NCBI RefSeq assembly: GCF_040219635.1 | Contig: NZ_JAVJSC010000004.1 | Location: forward strand, 186,001 to 250,000 | Length of the DNA stretch: 64,000 nucleotides | Origin: Pyruvatibacter sp. | GTDB lineage: Bacteria; Pseudomonadota; Alphaproteobacteria; CGMCC-115125 | Direction: 5' to 3' | In this document: positions 28,046-39,024 of the stretch, piece after piece | How the letters are laid out: every line of letters begins with the position of its first letter | Numbering within the stretch: the stretch's first letter is position 1 | Notes under the pieces: model-generated | What the model saw: the letters and a program-made list of their open reading frames with translations, nothing else | What the model was told of the DNA's origin: nothing | The model's database searches: none | Translations under genes and position numbers: made by a program

Positions 28046-29698
28046 TCAGATGTTAACGTCGATCTGGCCCAGGCGCTCCGTCAGCAGCACGTTTTCCCGG
28101 TAATCGATGGGGATAACCAGCAGCGAGGGCCCCTTGTAGGCCAGTGCCGTATCAAGCGCCCCGCGAAGGTCACGCGCATTGGGCACATACTGACCGTGCC
28201 AGCCAAAACTGTCCGCCAGTTTGAGCCAGTCGGGATTTCCAAAGCCCAGATTGGTATGACGCTTGAACTCGTTTTCCTGTTTCCATGAGATCAGGCCATA
28301 GCCACCATCCTCCCAGACCATGACGGTAATGTCCGAGTTCATGCGGCGGGCGGTTTCCATCTCCTGCACGTTCATCAGGAAATCGCCGTCACCGGCGATG
28401 GCAAAAATCCTGGCGTCGGGGTGCACAATGTGAGCCGCTACTGCGCCGGGCAGTGGCATACCCATGGAGCAAAAGCCGTTGGGGATAAGGCAGGTGTTGG
28501 GTTCGTGGCACTGGTAATGTCGGGCAATCCACATTTTGTGAGCACCAACGCCCGACAGCAGAATATCGTTTCTGTCAAGAGCCTGGCGCACATCCCAGAT
28601 GGCTTTTTGCGGGCGGATGGAGCCTTCGGTGTCATCGTCGCTGTATTCAGCCAGTTCGTCCTTCATGCGGGCACGTATCTTGGCCTGCTGCTCAAGGTCA
28701 AAGCTAACCTCGCCGCGATGCCGCCACAGGCGCTCGTTCAGCATCCACAGGGAATGGGCAACGTCGCCGATGAGTTCGCATTTGGGGTTGTAGTTGCGGT
28801 CAATTTCAGCGGGCAGAAAATCAATGTGGATGATGTCCTTGGTACCGCCGGGGTTCCACAAATGCGGGTGGTACTCGACCATGTCGTAGCCAAGCGTGAT
28901 GACAAGGTCTGCGTCTTCAATGGCGAGTGACACAATATCGCGCTGGCCAAGGCCGATGGTGTAGAGGCAGTAGTTTGCATCCATATCCACGGCGCCTTTG
29001 CCCATGAATGTGGAAATGACACCAATGCCGGTTTCTTCGCACAGACGGCGCAGCTGCGATGCGGCCCGTTTTCGGATTGCGCCGTTCCCCGCGATGATGA
29101 CAGGTCGTTTTGCATTTCGCAGCATGTCGAAGGCGCGGTCGGTGATCTTGTCGTCCGGGCCGGGACGGCGGAAGCGGCGCGGCTCCATGGGTTCGCGATC
29201 GGTTTCGATCTTAGCGATGTCTTCGGGCAGTTCGATGAGGACGGCACCGGGCTTTTCCGTTCGTGCCAGCCGCACGGCCTTGCGGACAACTTCGGGAATG
29301 GCATCTGCGTGGTTGACCGAGTAGGCCCATTTGGTGACGGGCTCATACATGCCCACCACGTCCATGATCTGATGGCTTTCCTTGTGCTGGCGGGCGGTCG
29401 CCCCCTGCCCTGTCAGCACCAGCATGGGCGCGCGATCCATATTGGCGTCGGCAACGCCGGTAATGAGGTTGGTGGCACCGGGGCCAAGCGTGCCAAGGCA
29501 TCCGGCAGGGTTGCCTGTGAGGCGACCATAGACTTCCGCCATGAAGGCTGCGCCCTGCTCATGGCGGGTCAACACAAACTCTATGCTGGAGCCCTCCAGC
29601 GACATCATGAAGTCAGCGTTTTCCTCACCGGGTACGCCAAAAATATGGGTAATGCCTTCGCGTTCGAGGCAACGAACAAACAGGTCGGATGCTTTCAT
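28046..29698 (-). CDS. Acetolactate synthase-type TPP enzyme
   Basis: This 550-residue protein has the three-domain layout of thiamine-diphosphate 2-ketoacid enzymes. The N-terminal PYR domain holds IFGVPGEENADF and the catalytic Glu47 in TRHEQGAAFMAEVYGRLTG. A central transhydrogenase-like domain carries RPVIIAGNGAIRK. The C-terminal PP domain has the TPP/Mg motif FAIAGDGDFLMNVQEMETA continuing to WEDGGYGLI. It resembles catabolic AlsS-type acetolactate synthases that work without a small regulatory subunit, and none is encoded nearby. No acetolactate decarboxylase gene accompanies it; its partner is an ALDH, so another carboligase or decarboxylase activity is possible. Confidence 0.88.
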   Translation of the reverse strand: MKASDLFVRCLEREGITHIFGVPGEENADFMMSLEGSSIEFVLTRHEQGAAFMAEVYGRLTGNPAGCLGTLGPGATNLITGVADANMDRAPMLVLTGQGATARQHKESHQIMDVVGMYEPVTKWAYSVNHADAIPEVVRKAVRLARTEKPGAVLIELPEDIAKIETDREPMEPRRFRRPGPDDKITDRAFDMLRNAKRPVIIAGNGAIRKRAASQLRRLCEETGIGVISTFMGKGAVDMDANYCLYTIGLGQRDIVSLAIEDADLVITLGYDMVEYHPHLWNPGGTKDIIHIDFLPAEIDRNYNPKCELIGDVAHSLWMLNERLWRHRGEVSFDLEQQAKIRARMKDELAEYSDDDTEGSIRPQKAIWDVRQALDRNDILLSGVGAHKMWIARHYQCHEPNTCLIPNGFCSMGMPLPGAVAAHIVHPDARIFAIAGDGDFLMNVQEMETARRMNSDITVMVWEDGGYGLISWKQENEFKRHTNLGFGNPDWLKLADSFGWHGQYVPNARDLRGALDTALAYKGPSLLVIPIDYRENVLLTERLGQIDVNI

Positions 29699-29829
29699 CG
29701 GGAAGGGCGCTCACTTGGTTCCGGGAATGGTCTGACACAACATCAGACACCAGTGTGCGCGATTGGTGATGATATGCAAATCATGCAATCGGCAATCAAA
29801 ACCATGAGGCAAGGCGAAACAATCAGCAG

Positions 29830-30396
29830 TCAGAAGCTGAAGTAACTGCGCTCTGTCAGATATTGCGACGTGTTTACCGAACCGCCAAGGGTCTCATTCG
29901 CATCAAGCAGCACATTGGTTTCCCACAACGAGCCCAGCACGCGGATTACCTTGCCGTGTTCATCGCTGAGAGGAAGCCACAGGTTCTCGGTTGTAAACCT
30001 GTGGCCGGAGGGTGTTGCCCACTCACTATGGCCTATGACAACGCAGTGGTGCTCAACCAGGAAGTTCAGCAGTTCGCGTAACAGCTCCTGCCTTTCTTCA
30101 TCATAGAGCGCAAGAAGGTTGGCGTTGCTGAGGTCAATGCCAAGCCGCCGGGCAAGGCCGGTTCCAAAAAGGCGGATCGTGGCGGTGTCGGGAAGGTCCG
30201 GCTCAAGCATGACCAGTTGTGGCAACAGGTCAGTGACCTGCATGGGGTTAAACTGGGTGCGCCGCGGAAACCGTGCATCACCTCGCAACGCCACCCAGTG
30301 AGCCAGCAGTTTTTCGTTCTGCGGTATCTTCGGGCTGGGGCGGGTCTTGTGGATATCTGGCAGGGCCAATTTCGCGCGGCTTTCTTGATTTCGCAT
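29830..30396 (-). CDS. PAS_5-type sensory protein
   Basis: This 188-residue soluble protein matches the PAS_5 layout seen in Alphaproteobacteria: LLAHWVALRGDARFPRRTQFNP near residues 30-50, then TDLLPQLVMLEPDLPDTATI, IRLFGTGLARRLGIDLSNAN, and WLPLSDEHGKVIRVLGSLWE toward the end. The PAS-like fold usually senses small ligands or redox, or mediates contacts. No output domain is attached. It is divergent from the HtrA-like protease gene. Function is unknown; the family call is fairly confident. Confidence 0.75.
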   Translation of the reverse strand: MRNQESRAKLALPDIHKTRPSPKIPQNEKLLAHWVALRGDARFPRRTQFNPMQVTDLLPQLVMLEPDLPDTATIRLFGTGLARRLGIDLSNANLLALYDEERQELLRELLNFLVEHHCVVIGHSEWATPSGHRFTTENLWLPLSDEHGKVIRVLGSLWETNVLLDANETLGGSVNTSQYLTERSYFSF

Positions 30397-30529
30397 CTTA
30401 AAAACACCCGGATATCAGGGTTGGGCACTGTTGCAATAAAACGGTTAACCAACTCTTCCTTCAAAAGCCGTTTTTGAGCTCTACCTATTATGCTGTTGCT
30501 TAACGCTGCCATCATGAGGAGGGGGGACG

Positions 30530-31525
30530 GTGGGCCTCTTTTCACCAAAGAACCGGGCCAAGCTGCCGCCAAAGCGCAGGCGCGGCTCATCGCATGACCT
30601 GCTGGATGCCTACAGCCGCGCGGTTGCAGGGGCGGTGGACGCGGTGTCGAACTCGGTTGTGCATCTGCAGGTCAAGGGACGCCCCTCCTCAATGGGGCAA
30701 ATGTCAGGATCAGGCTCGGGTTTTATATTCACGCCGGACGGCTATGTGCTGACCAACAGCCATGTGGTGAACGGTGCCCGTTCGCTGATGGCAGTTTACC
30801 CCGACGGGCGCGAAATAGAGGCGGAAACTGTCGGTGCTGACCCGGACACTGACGTTGCCATTGTGCGCCTGCCGGGCAAGCACCGGGAATGGGCGGAACT
30901 GGGCGACAGCGGTGCGTTGCGCCAGGGCCAGCTCGTGGTTGCCATCGGCAATCCGCTGGGCTTTGACTGCACGGTAACCACCGGCGTGATTTCGGCTTTA
31001 GGGCGCTCATTGCGCAGCCAGTCGGGCCGGTTGATTGATGATGTACTTCAAACGGATGCGCCGCTTAATCCCGGCAACTCCGGCGGGCCGCTGGTGACGC
31101 CTGACGGGCGGGTCATCGGCATCAATACGGCGGTTATCGCCGGCGCACAGGGGCTGTGTTTCGCCATTGCCTCCAACACCGCGCAATATGTGGTGGGCGA
31201 AATCCTCAAATACGGCAAGGTTCGTCGCAGCTATTTGGGACTTGGCGTGCAGACAATTGAGTTGCCAAAGCAACTGGTGCGCGAGCTCAACCGTAAATCA
31301 CCCGGCGCGGTGCGCGTAGCACAAATGGAAATCGGCACGCCGGGAGCGCAGGCGGGCCTTGCGCCAGGCGATATCATTTTGAAGTTTGATGGCGAGCATA
31401 TAAGTGGTGTCGATGATCTTCACAGGATGCTGACTGCTGACAGGCTTGGAAAGAAAACCAGGCTGGAGGTCTATCGCGACGGCACCGTGTTGAGCCTCAC
31501 AGCCGTTCCCGGTGGACGTGACTAA
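30530..31525 (+). CDS. HtrA-like S1C serine protease with PDZ domain
   Basis: This 331-residue protein has a trypsin-like domain with the full triad: His78 in LTNSHVVNG, Asp108 in DPDTDVAIVRL, and Ser184 in LNPGNSGGPLV. One PDZ domain follows at about residues 235-325 (GAQAGLAPGDIILKFDGEHI). No signal peptide or membrane anchor is obvious; the N-terminus is basic (LFSPKNRAKLPPKRRRG). That differs from periplasmic DegP/DegS, so a cytoplasmic protease or a non-classical location must be considered. A strong purine-rich ribosome site (GAGGAGGGGGGAC) precedes the GTG start. It lies just upstream of the regulator/kinase pair, which suggests but does not prove a stress link. Confidence 0.87.
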   Translation: MGLFSPKNRAKLPPKRRRGSSHDLLDAYSRAVAGAVDAVSNSVVHLQVKGRPSSMGQMSGSGSGFIFTPDGYVLTNSHVVNGARSLMAVYPDGREIEAETVGADPDTDVAIVRLPGKHREWAELGDSGALRQGQLVVAIGNPLGFDCTVTTGVISALGRSLRSQSGRLIDDVLQTDAPLNPGNSGGPLVTPDGRVIGINTAVIAGAQGLCFAIASNTAQYVVGEILKYGKVRRSYLGLGVQTIELPKQLVRELNRKSPGAVRVAQMEIGTPGAQAGLAPGDIILKFDGEHISGVDDLHRMLTADRLGKKTRLEVYRDGTVLSLTAVPGGRD

Positions 31526-31578
31526 TCAGCTATACAGCCTGACTACGTATCGAACGCTTTTTGTTTCGCCTGTTTCCC

Positions 31579-32289
31579 ATGAAAAGCCACAAACCACTCA
31601 TGACCGTATCTTCCCGCCCATCCGCGAACACCGTGCGTATCGCGCTTGTTGATGACCATCAGATGTTTCTGGACGGGCTGGCCGAAATTATTGGTGTTCT
31701 TGATGAGCGGTATGAGTGCGCCCGTTTTGGATCAGCGGCTGACATGATCGACGCTGTTGATGCCGGTGCTGCGTTTGATCTTGTAATTTCTGACCTGGTG
31801 ATGCCGGACATGAACGGGATCGCCTTCGTTATGGCGCTCAAGGCACGTATGCCTAACCTGCCGGTTCTGGTGGTCTCCGGGATTGATACTTTGCCGCCGA
31901 TCGAGCGCATTCTGGAAGCGGGGGCCCGCGGGTTTGTTTCGAAGGCGGCACCCTCTGCCACTTTGAATGACGCCCTCAAGACGGTGCTTGCGGGAGATGT
32001 CTTTCTGCCTGACGACGTTAGGATAGAACTTCAGCCGCGACAGCGCAGCGCCATCGCCATAGCGGGCGATGACACAAAAACCGAACCAGGTTTGCAGGCA
32101 CTTGGCGAGCGGCAACTCGACGTTTTGCGCCTGATCGCCGAGGGGTGTTCAAACAGGCAGATATCCGAGGTTCTGAGCATCAGCGAGAACACCGTCAAGA
32201 CGCATGTCAGTGCCATATTCAGGCAGTTGGGCGTCACCCGTCGCACGGCCTGCATCAACAAAGCCAAGTCAATTGGCCTCATCGGCTGA
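31579..32289 (+). CDS. NarL/LuxR-type response regulator (module 1)
   Basis: This regulator of about 236 residues has an N-terminal receiver (IALVDDHQMFLDGL, phospho-acceptor Asp in LVISDLVMPDMNG, Lys in GFVSKAAPS). Its C-terminal LuxR helix-turn-helix reads [16 protein letters not shown] then ENTVKTHVSAIFRQLGV. The start is uncertain among TTG 31561, ATG 31579 and ATG 31600; none has a strong ribosome site. The 3' end overlaps the end of a hybrid kinase gene on the opposite strand by 21 bases (32269-32289). That kinase is the obvious phosphodonor. The targets are unknown. Confidence 0.88.
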   Translation: MKSHKPLMTVSSRPSANTVRIALVDDHQMFLDGLAEIIGVLDERYECARFGSAADMIDAVDAGAAFDLVISDLVMPDMNGIAFVMALKARMPNLPVLVVSGIDTLPPIERILEAGARGFVSKAAPSATLNDALKTVLAGDVFLPDDVRIELQPRQRSAIAIAGDDTKTEPGLQALGERQLDVLRLIAEGCSNRQISEVLSISENTVKTHVSAIFRQLGVTRRTACINKAKSIGLIG

Positions 32290-34089
32290 GTCTGCTTCGG
32301 GCTCAAGGCGCGTCATGTCAGCAAGCGCTACCTGCAGCGCTTCAGGTCTGATTGGCTTCAGCATCACCCGTGTAGCTGGCTGTGCATCGCGCAAATCAAC
32401 ACGTGCTGTATCTCCTGTCATAAGCAACGCCGGTATTGTCTTGTTCAGTTCCTCACGCAGCCGGGCAATAACGCCGGTGCCAAATTGGTCGTCGCCCAGC
32501 CGGTAGTCGATGATCAACAGGTCCGGGGTGACATCTATTCGGTCCAAAAAGGCTACAGGATCGTCTGAGGCACCCAGCGAATAGACCTCGCAGCCCCAGC
32601 TTGTGAGCACTTCAGCCATAGCCAGCTGAATGCTCTCTTCGTCGTCAATGACCAGCACCCTAAGCTGGTTTGTCATGAACATTGACTTGTTTTGAGCGCG
32701 CGGCGCAGGCGCCGATTGGTCATCGGATTTTGAAGCGGCGGCAAGTGCGAGCGTGACGGTGGTGCCGCAGGCAGGTTGTGAGGTGATGGCAAGATCAACA
32801 TCCAGCAGCGTCGCAAGCCGCTTCACGATGGACAGGCCAAGCCCCAGACCTTTTTCACGGTTACGCTCCGGGTTGCGCAGTTGCACATACTCGCCAAATA
32901 CATCGTCAAGCGACTCAGCGGGAATGCCGATCCCCGTGTCGCGGATTAAAATCTGTGCGATGTCGTTTTTGATACCCACCTCTATGGTGACGACGCCCCC
33001 TGCCGGCGTGAACTTTATTGCATTGGAAACAAGATTGCGGATGATCCGCTTGAACAGCGCGGGGTCGGTTTGGGCCGACGTCGGGACGCTTTGCAGCTCA
33101 AGCCTGACAGACTTTGCAGAGGCGACGCCGATGAACTCATCGCGCACACTGGCTGCGAGAAAGCCCAGGTCAACGACGCGCTTGTCAGGCACAAAAGCGC
33201 CTGCATCGAGCCGGGTGACTTCTACCAGACCGTCCAGCAACTGCCCAAGACTACGGGAGGTTGTTTCGATCTTGTCCAGAAGTGCAATTGTTGCGGGGTC
33301 ACTTACCTTCTGACGCAAGGCTGCAAGATAGAAACCCTGCGCGTGAAGCGGCTGCGCAAGGTCGTGGCTGGTTGCCGCGAGAAAACGGTTCTTTTCCTCG
33401 TTCACTTTTTGCACGGCATCGCGCTGCTCGCGCAGTTTTTCGGCCAGAGCCTGCTTTTGCCTGGCAGAAATTACATCACGGGTGCCTATTTCAACCCGCA
33501 AACTAGCAGACATGAAATAGGCATAGACCAGAACAATGCCGATGCCGGTCAATGCGATCGGCCAGGATGCAGCGAACGATATCCAGACCGCATAGGGCAA
33601 CAGCATGGTGGTTGCGAGCGCAACATAAGCTTTGCGGAATGCAGCTTGTGGAGCAATGCCACCAAGTGTCAAAGAGATGACCATTGTGGTGGTCGTCAGC
33701 ACGTTTGCCTGCGATGACACGTCCGTAAGCGCGATGGCACCCAGGCCCCACACCAGACCGGTCATGCCTGAAACGGCCGTGTGTACGGAAAGGTATGTTT
33801 CAGCGTTTGCGCGGGTAATGCCGCCAGGCGCAACCACGCGCGGTTGCAGCAGCGTCATGCCTATCATTGCAGAAGCGGCCGCCAGCCATGTTGCCGTCCA
33901 CACAAGCGGCTGAAAGAAAGTGAGGATCACCGCATAGAGCAGCGCCAGGCAAAATACGGTCAGAGCGGATCCACTCGCCCGGTCGTAAAGCAGCCGTGCC
34001 TGCTCAACGCCGATTGCCTCAACAGCTTCTCCGACAGACGCCTCGGCAGTGCTTTTTTCCAGGACGTTTTGTGTCATGTGTTGCGGCAT
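32269..34089 (-). CDS. Membrane hybrid histidine kinase (module 1)
   Basis: This 606-residue protein has about six hydrophobic segments (residues 40-195), a coiled linker rich in Glu, Lys and Arg, and a HisKA domain with the H-box ATSHDLAQPLHAQGF (His242). The HATPase domain has NLVSNAIKF, DTGIGIP and GLGLGLSIV, and a C-terminal receiver has its phospho-acceptor near Asp528 in LLIIDYRLG. The SHDLxQPLH-type H-box marks a group of hybrid kinases usually paired with NarL-type regulators. It is tail to tail with such a regulator and overlaps it. The same design, of the same length, recurs at 46539-48359. Confidence 0.92.
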   Translation of the reverse strand: MPQHMTQNVLEKSTAEASVGEAVEAIGVEQARLLYDRASGSALTVFCLALLYAVILTFFQPLVWTATWLAAASAMIGMTLLQPRVVAPGGITRANAETYLSVHTAVSGMTGLVWGLGAIALTDVSSQANVLTTTTMVISLTLGGIAPQAAFRKAYVALATTMLLPYAVWISFAASWPIALTGIGIVLVYAYFMSASLRVEIGTRDVISARQKQALAEKLREQRDAVQKVNEEKNRFLAATSHDLAQPLHAQGFYLAALRQKVSDPATIALLDKIETTSRSLGQLLDGLVEVTRLDAGAFVPDKRVVDLGFLAASVRDEFIGVASAKSVRLELQSVPTSAQTDPALFKRIIRNLVSNAIKFTPAGGVVTIEVGIKNDIAQILIRDTGIGIPAESLDDVFGEYVQLRNPERNREKGLGLGLSIVKRLATLLDVDLAITSQPACGTTVTLALAAASKSDDQSAPAPRAQNKSMFMTNQLRVLVIDDEESIQLAMAEVLTSWGCEVYSLGASDDPVAFLDRIDVTPDLLIIDYRLGDDQFGTGVIARLREELNKTIPALLMTGDTARVDLRDAQPATRVMLKPIRPEALQVALADMTRLEPEADSADEAN

Positions 34090-34203
34090 CTTGCAGCTTT
34101 TGGGGTATCGAACAGGAAGGTGCCGATACTACGCTTTGAGTAGGAAAATGGACACGGTTGCGTAAAACGCTGCCAGCTGCCTGCACCGTGCAGAAGCCGC
34201 CGA

Positions 34204-35196
34204 TTAACCACCGGTTGTGGACATGTGGCGCGGTACGGCTGGCGCACTGCCGGGACGGTCAATCACAAAGTCATGGCCTTTTGGCTTGCGCGCTATGGCG
34301 TCGTCAATGGCCGCCGCAAGCATGGCATCCGTTGCCCCCTCCTGACGCAGGACAGCACGCAGGTCGGCTTTGTCTTGCTGGCCAAGGCACATGTAAAGCT
34401 GGCCCGTGCAGGTGAGCCGCACCCGGTTGCAGCCTTCGCAGAAGTTATGCGTGAGCGGCGTTATGAAGCCAAGCTGGCCACCCGTCTCCTCCACCCGCAC
34501 ATACCGCGCCGGCCCGCCGGTTCGGTGGGCCAGAGGTGTCAGGGTCCAGCGTGTTTCAAATCCTTCGCGCACGAGGCTCAAGGGCAAATACTGGTCATAG
34601 CGGTCTTCGCTTATCTCGCCCATGGGCATGGCTTCGATGACGGTAAAGTCATGGCCCTCGCTGTGCGCCCACGCAACCATGTCAGCCAACTCATTCGCGT
34701 TGTCGTTTTTGAGAGCCACGGCATTGATCTTGATAGCCATGCCTTCGTCATTTGCTGCCTTGATGCCATCAAGCACCCCGCCAAGATCACCGCCCCGTGT
34801 AATGCGGGCATATGTATCGGCAACCAGACTATCGATCGACACATTGAGACGGCGAACCCCTGCGCGCGCCAGACGCGCTGCATGTTGCCTGAGTTGTGTG
34901 CCGTTGGTTGTGAGCGTGATCTCCTCAAGCGCACCGGTCTCAAGGTGACGCGACAGGTTGTCGATCAGTGACAGTACATCACGGCGCACCAGCGGCTCGC
35001 CTCCGGTGATGCGCAGCTTGCGGACGCCTTTGAGAATGAACGCGGTTGCCAGGCGGTCCAGTTCTTCCAGGGTGAGCAGGTCGCGCTTGGGAAGAAATGT
35101 CATCTTCTCGGACATGCAATACGTGCAGCGCAAATCGCAGCGATCTGTTACTGACACGCGCAGATAGGTGATGCTGCGGCCGAAGGGATCTATCAT
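34204..35196 (-). CDS. moaA: GTP 3',8-cyclase MoaA
   Basis: This 330-residue radical-SAM enzyme starts molybdenum-cofactor synthesis by converting GTP to 3',8-cyclo-GTP. The N-terminal 4Fe-4S motif is Cys20-x3-Cys24-x2-Cys27 ([10 protein letters not shown]). The C-terminal cluster uses Cys253, Cys256 and Cys270 in [10 protein letters not shown] and TGQLYMC. The essential C-terminal Gly-Gly tail is present (MSTTGG). The mobA gene lies nearby on the opposite strand, consistent with a small moco locus; moaC, moaE and others are elsewhere. Confidence 0.96.
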   Translation of the reverse strand: MIDPFGRSITYLRVSVTDRCDLRCTYCMSEKMTFLPKRDLLTLEELDRLATAFILKGVRKLRITGGEPLVRRDVLSLIDNLSRHLETGALEEITLTTNGTQLRQHAARLARAGVRRLNVSIDSLVADTYARITRGGDLGGVLDGIKAANDEGMAIKINAVALKNDNANELADMVAWAHSEGHDFTVIEAMPMGEISEDRYDQYLPLSLVREGFETRWTLTPLAHRTGGPARYVRVEETGGQLGFITPLTHNFCEGCNRVRLTCTGQLYMCLGQQDKADLRAVLRQEGATDAMLAAAIDDAIARKPKGHDFVIDRPGSAPAVPRHMSTTGG

Positions 35197-35223
35197 GCGC
35201 TCCAGGTCTCCGGCTCGCTGGTA

Positions 35224-35487
35224 TTACATTCGGTTTTTGAAAGCGCGCGGTTCTTCAACGGTAAACTCCGGCTCGGCATCGCAAATCTCGTCCCGCTTGA
35301 AGTCCACCGCAGGATCCTGAGCACGCACCATACGCTGAAACATGGAAACTTTCATCATATCGAGGAGGTTGCTCCGCCGCGTGGTGAGCGCGGCCGCCAA
35401 GAACATACCTTTCTTGTGCTGGTGCACACGCTTTTCGCAGGTGGCCTGCGACAACCCGCTATAGACCAGACGGTTGGTGGTCGCCAT
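35224..35487 (-). CDS. Small hypothetical protein between moaA and mobA
   Basis: An 87-residue frame starts MATTNRLVYSGLSQATCEK, is rich in Lys, Arg and Met, and ends with an acidic/charged tail FTVEEPRAFKNRM. No signal peptide, membrane segment or known family is seen. The open frame continues upstream to 35724, but that part is antisense to mobA. There is no clear ribosome site at ATG 35487. It ends 27 bases upstream of the moaA start and could be cotranscribed with it. Confidence 0.45.
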   Translation of the reverse strand: MATTNRLVYSGLSQATCEKRVHQHKKGMFLAAALTTRRSNLLDMMKVSMFQRMVRAQDPAVDFKRDEICDAEPEFTVEEPRAFKNRM

Positions 35488-35584
35488 ATTGTCGGCATAA
35501 AGCGCCACGCCAGGTTGCAGCGCTTGACCATGAGGACATGGTGATCGCCCACCTGAATAAATTAACAGCAAAAGTTGTACGGTG

Positions 35585-36169
35585 ATGCGTGTGGCAGGAA
35601 TCATTCTTGCTGGTGGTGCAAGCAGACGTTTTGGTACGGACAAAGCCGCCGCATTGCTTGATGGCAGGCCGCTAATCGCGCATGTGGCTACCCGGCTGGC
35701 ACCACAGGTGACAGCGGTTGCCATTGTCGGCGCGCGCCAGACCTACGGCCTGCCCTACCCGCTCATTGATGATGACCAACATGAAGGCAAGGGTCCGCTG
35801 GCGGGCATTGCTGCCGGCCTTGCATGGGCGCGCACGCTGAACGCGCACTGGCTTTTGACCGCACCGTGCGATGTGCCGCATCTGCCTCACAATTTGCTGT
35901 CGCTTCTGCTGGACAGCGCCGCAGACGGGCCCTCCATGCCTGCGATGCCCGTAACAATTGAAACGCCGAGGGGCATTGAAGCCGCCTGTTCGCTTTGGCC
36001 CGTGAGTATGCGTGACAGCCTGGATGAAAGGCTGGCCGGAAACGGGTCATTCGCGCTTGTTGCCGCTCTTGAGGCACATCACGCACGCTATGTGCGCGTG
36101 ACTGACGCGGACATCGACGGATCATTTGCCAATATCAATACACGCGATGACCTGGCGGGACTTTCGTAG
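35585..36169 (+). CDS. mobA: Molybdenum cofactor guanylyltransferase MobA
   Basis: This protein of about 194 residues attaches GMP to molybdopterin to make the guanine-dinucleotide form of the cofactor. The nucleotide-binding signature GIILAGGASRRFGTDKA is at the N-terminus, the Asp motif LLTAPCDVPHLPHNLL is in the middle, and the C-terminus ends FANINTRDDLAGL, typical of MobA. GTG 35582 directly precedes ATG 35585, and either may be used. Moco guanylylation serves DMSO-reductase-type enzymes, none of which is in this window. The gene converges on the Baeyer-Villiger monooxygenase gene at a hairpin. Confidence 0.93.
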   Translation: MRVAGIILAGGASRRFGTDKAAALLDGRPLIAHVATRLAPQVTAVAIVGARQTYGLPYPLIDDDQHEGKGPLAGIAAGLAWARTLNAHWLLTAPCDVPHLPHNLLSLLLDSAADGPSMPAMPVTIETPRGIEAACSLWPVSMRDSLDERLAGNGSFALVAALEAHHARYVRVTDADIDGSFANINTRDDLAGLS

Positions 36170-36178
36170 CCCCGCCAG
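36152..36178. terminator. Hairpin at the mobA/BVMO convergent ends
   Basis: CTGGCGGG (36152-36159) pairs with CCCGCCAG (36171-36178) around an 11-base loop containing the mobA stop codon. It is a plausible shared terminator, though the T-tract after it is weak. Confidence 0.5.
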
Positions 36179-36186
36179 TCCGTGTT

Positions 36187-37986
<1,800 letters not shown>

Positions 37987-38164
37987 GGTGTCGTCCTTGT
38001 TTTGATCATGTCTGTTTTACTGTTTTCGGGACCATTATTAGCTGTCACGCCATGAAGTATTCAAGGGAGTATTCAAGGCGAAACACCCGCGCATGACATT
38101 GACGTTGCGTAAACAGGCGTCCACCTTCGCGCGCAAATGCAAAAACATGAGGAAGGGCAATCAG

Positions 38165-38905
38165 GTGGACACACTTTTTGATCTCAGCGGGAAAATTGCA
38201 GTCATCACCGGCGGGTCACGGGGACTGGGCCGACAGATGGCACTGGCATTTGCACATCGCGGAGCTGACATTGTGATTGCCAGCCGCAAGCTGGATGCCT
38301 GTGAAGCTGTGGCCGAGGAAGTGCGCGCCCTTGGCAGGCGGGCGCTGCCGCTCGCGCTCGATGCCTCGAAGTGGGACGAGATGGATGCTCTTGCTGATCG
38401 GGTTTATGACGAATGGGGGCGCATCGACATACTCGTCAACAATGCAGGCAAGTCACCGGCGGTGCCGTCACATGAAGTGACTGAGAAACTGTTCGACATG
38501 GTGCTGAACCTAAACTTCAAAGGCCCGTTCCGGCTGGCTGCACATGTTGCAAAGCGGATGGCAGATGCGGGCGGCGGGGTCATCATCAACGTGTCATCCA
38601 GCGGTGCGCTTGTGCCGTTGCCGTGGGTGGTGCCCTACTCCGGTGCCAAGGCAGCGCTCAACGCGATGACGGTTTCGATGGCCCGTGAATATGGACCAAA
38701 CGTCAGGGTCAACACGATTTCGGCGGGGCCATTTCTGACAGACATCGCCAACGCCTGGACACCTGAAGCGCGAGAGAAATCTGACAACTCGCTGCAACGT
38801 CCCGGCAGGCCTGAAGAAATTGTGACGACCGCCCTTTATCTGGCCAGCCCGGCGTCAAGTTTCACGACCGGGGCAATCGTGCGGTGTGATGGCGGCATGG
38901 GGTAG
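38165..38905 (+). CDS. SDR-family oxidoreductase
   Basis: This 246-residue classical short-chain dehydrogenase/reductase has the cofactor motif TGGSRGLG (residues 15-22), NNAG (92-95), and the catalytic Ser146-Tyr158-Lys162 (VSSSGALV, VVPYSGAKAAL). It probably interconverts an alcohol and a ketone with NAD(P)H. I start at GTG 38165 because AGGAAGGG at 38150-38157 lies 7 bases upstream; the open frame extends to 38093 without such a site. The divergent BVMO gene suggests an alcohol-to-ketone-to-ester route. A short tandem repeat starts at its 3' end. Confidence 0.88.
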   Translation: MDTLFDLSGKIAVITGGSRGLGRQMALAFAHRGADIVIASRKLDACEAVAEEVRALGRRALPLALDASKWDEMDALADRVYDEWGRIDILVNNAGKSPAVPSHEVTEKLFDMVLNLNFKGPFRLAAHVAKRMADAGGGVIINVSSSGALVPLPWVVPYSGAKAALNAMTVSMAREYGPNVRVNTISAGPFLTDIANAWTPEAREKSDNSLQRPGRPEEIVTTALYLASPASSFTTGAIVRCDGGMG

Positions 38906-38930
38906 CGGCATGGGGTAGCGGCATGGGGTG
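38892..38930 (+). repeat. Three 13-bp tandem repeats
   Basis: GCGGCATGGGGTA occurs at 38892-38904 and 38905-38917, with a third copy differing only in its last base at 38918-38930. The first copy encodes the C-terminal Gly-Gly-Met-Gly of the SDR and contains its stop codon. Replication slippage at the gene end is the likely origin. Confidence 0.9.
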
Positions 38931-39024
38931 TTGCTGCGTCGATAAGAAAGAAGCATCACCTGCACTACGCTCATGCTAGTGTGCGGCCAAATCACAAACT
39001 CAGTTTAACGAGACGAGGACACCC

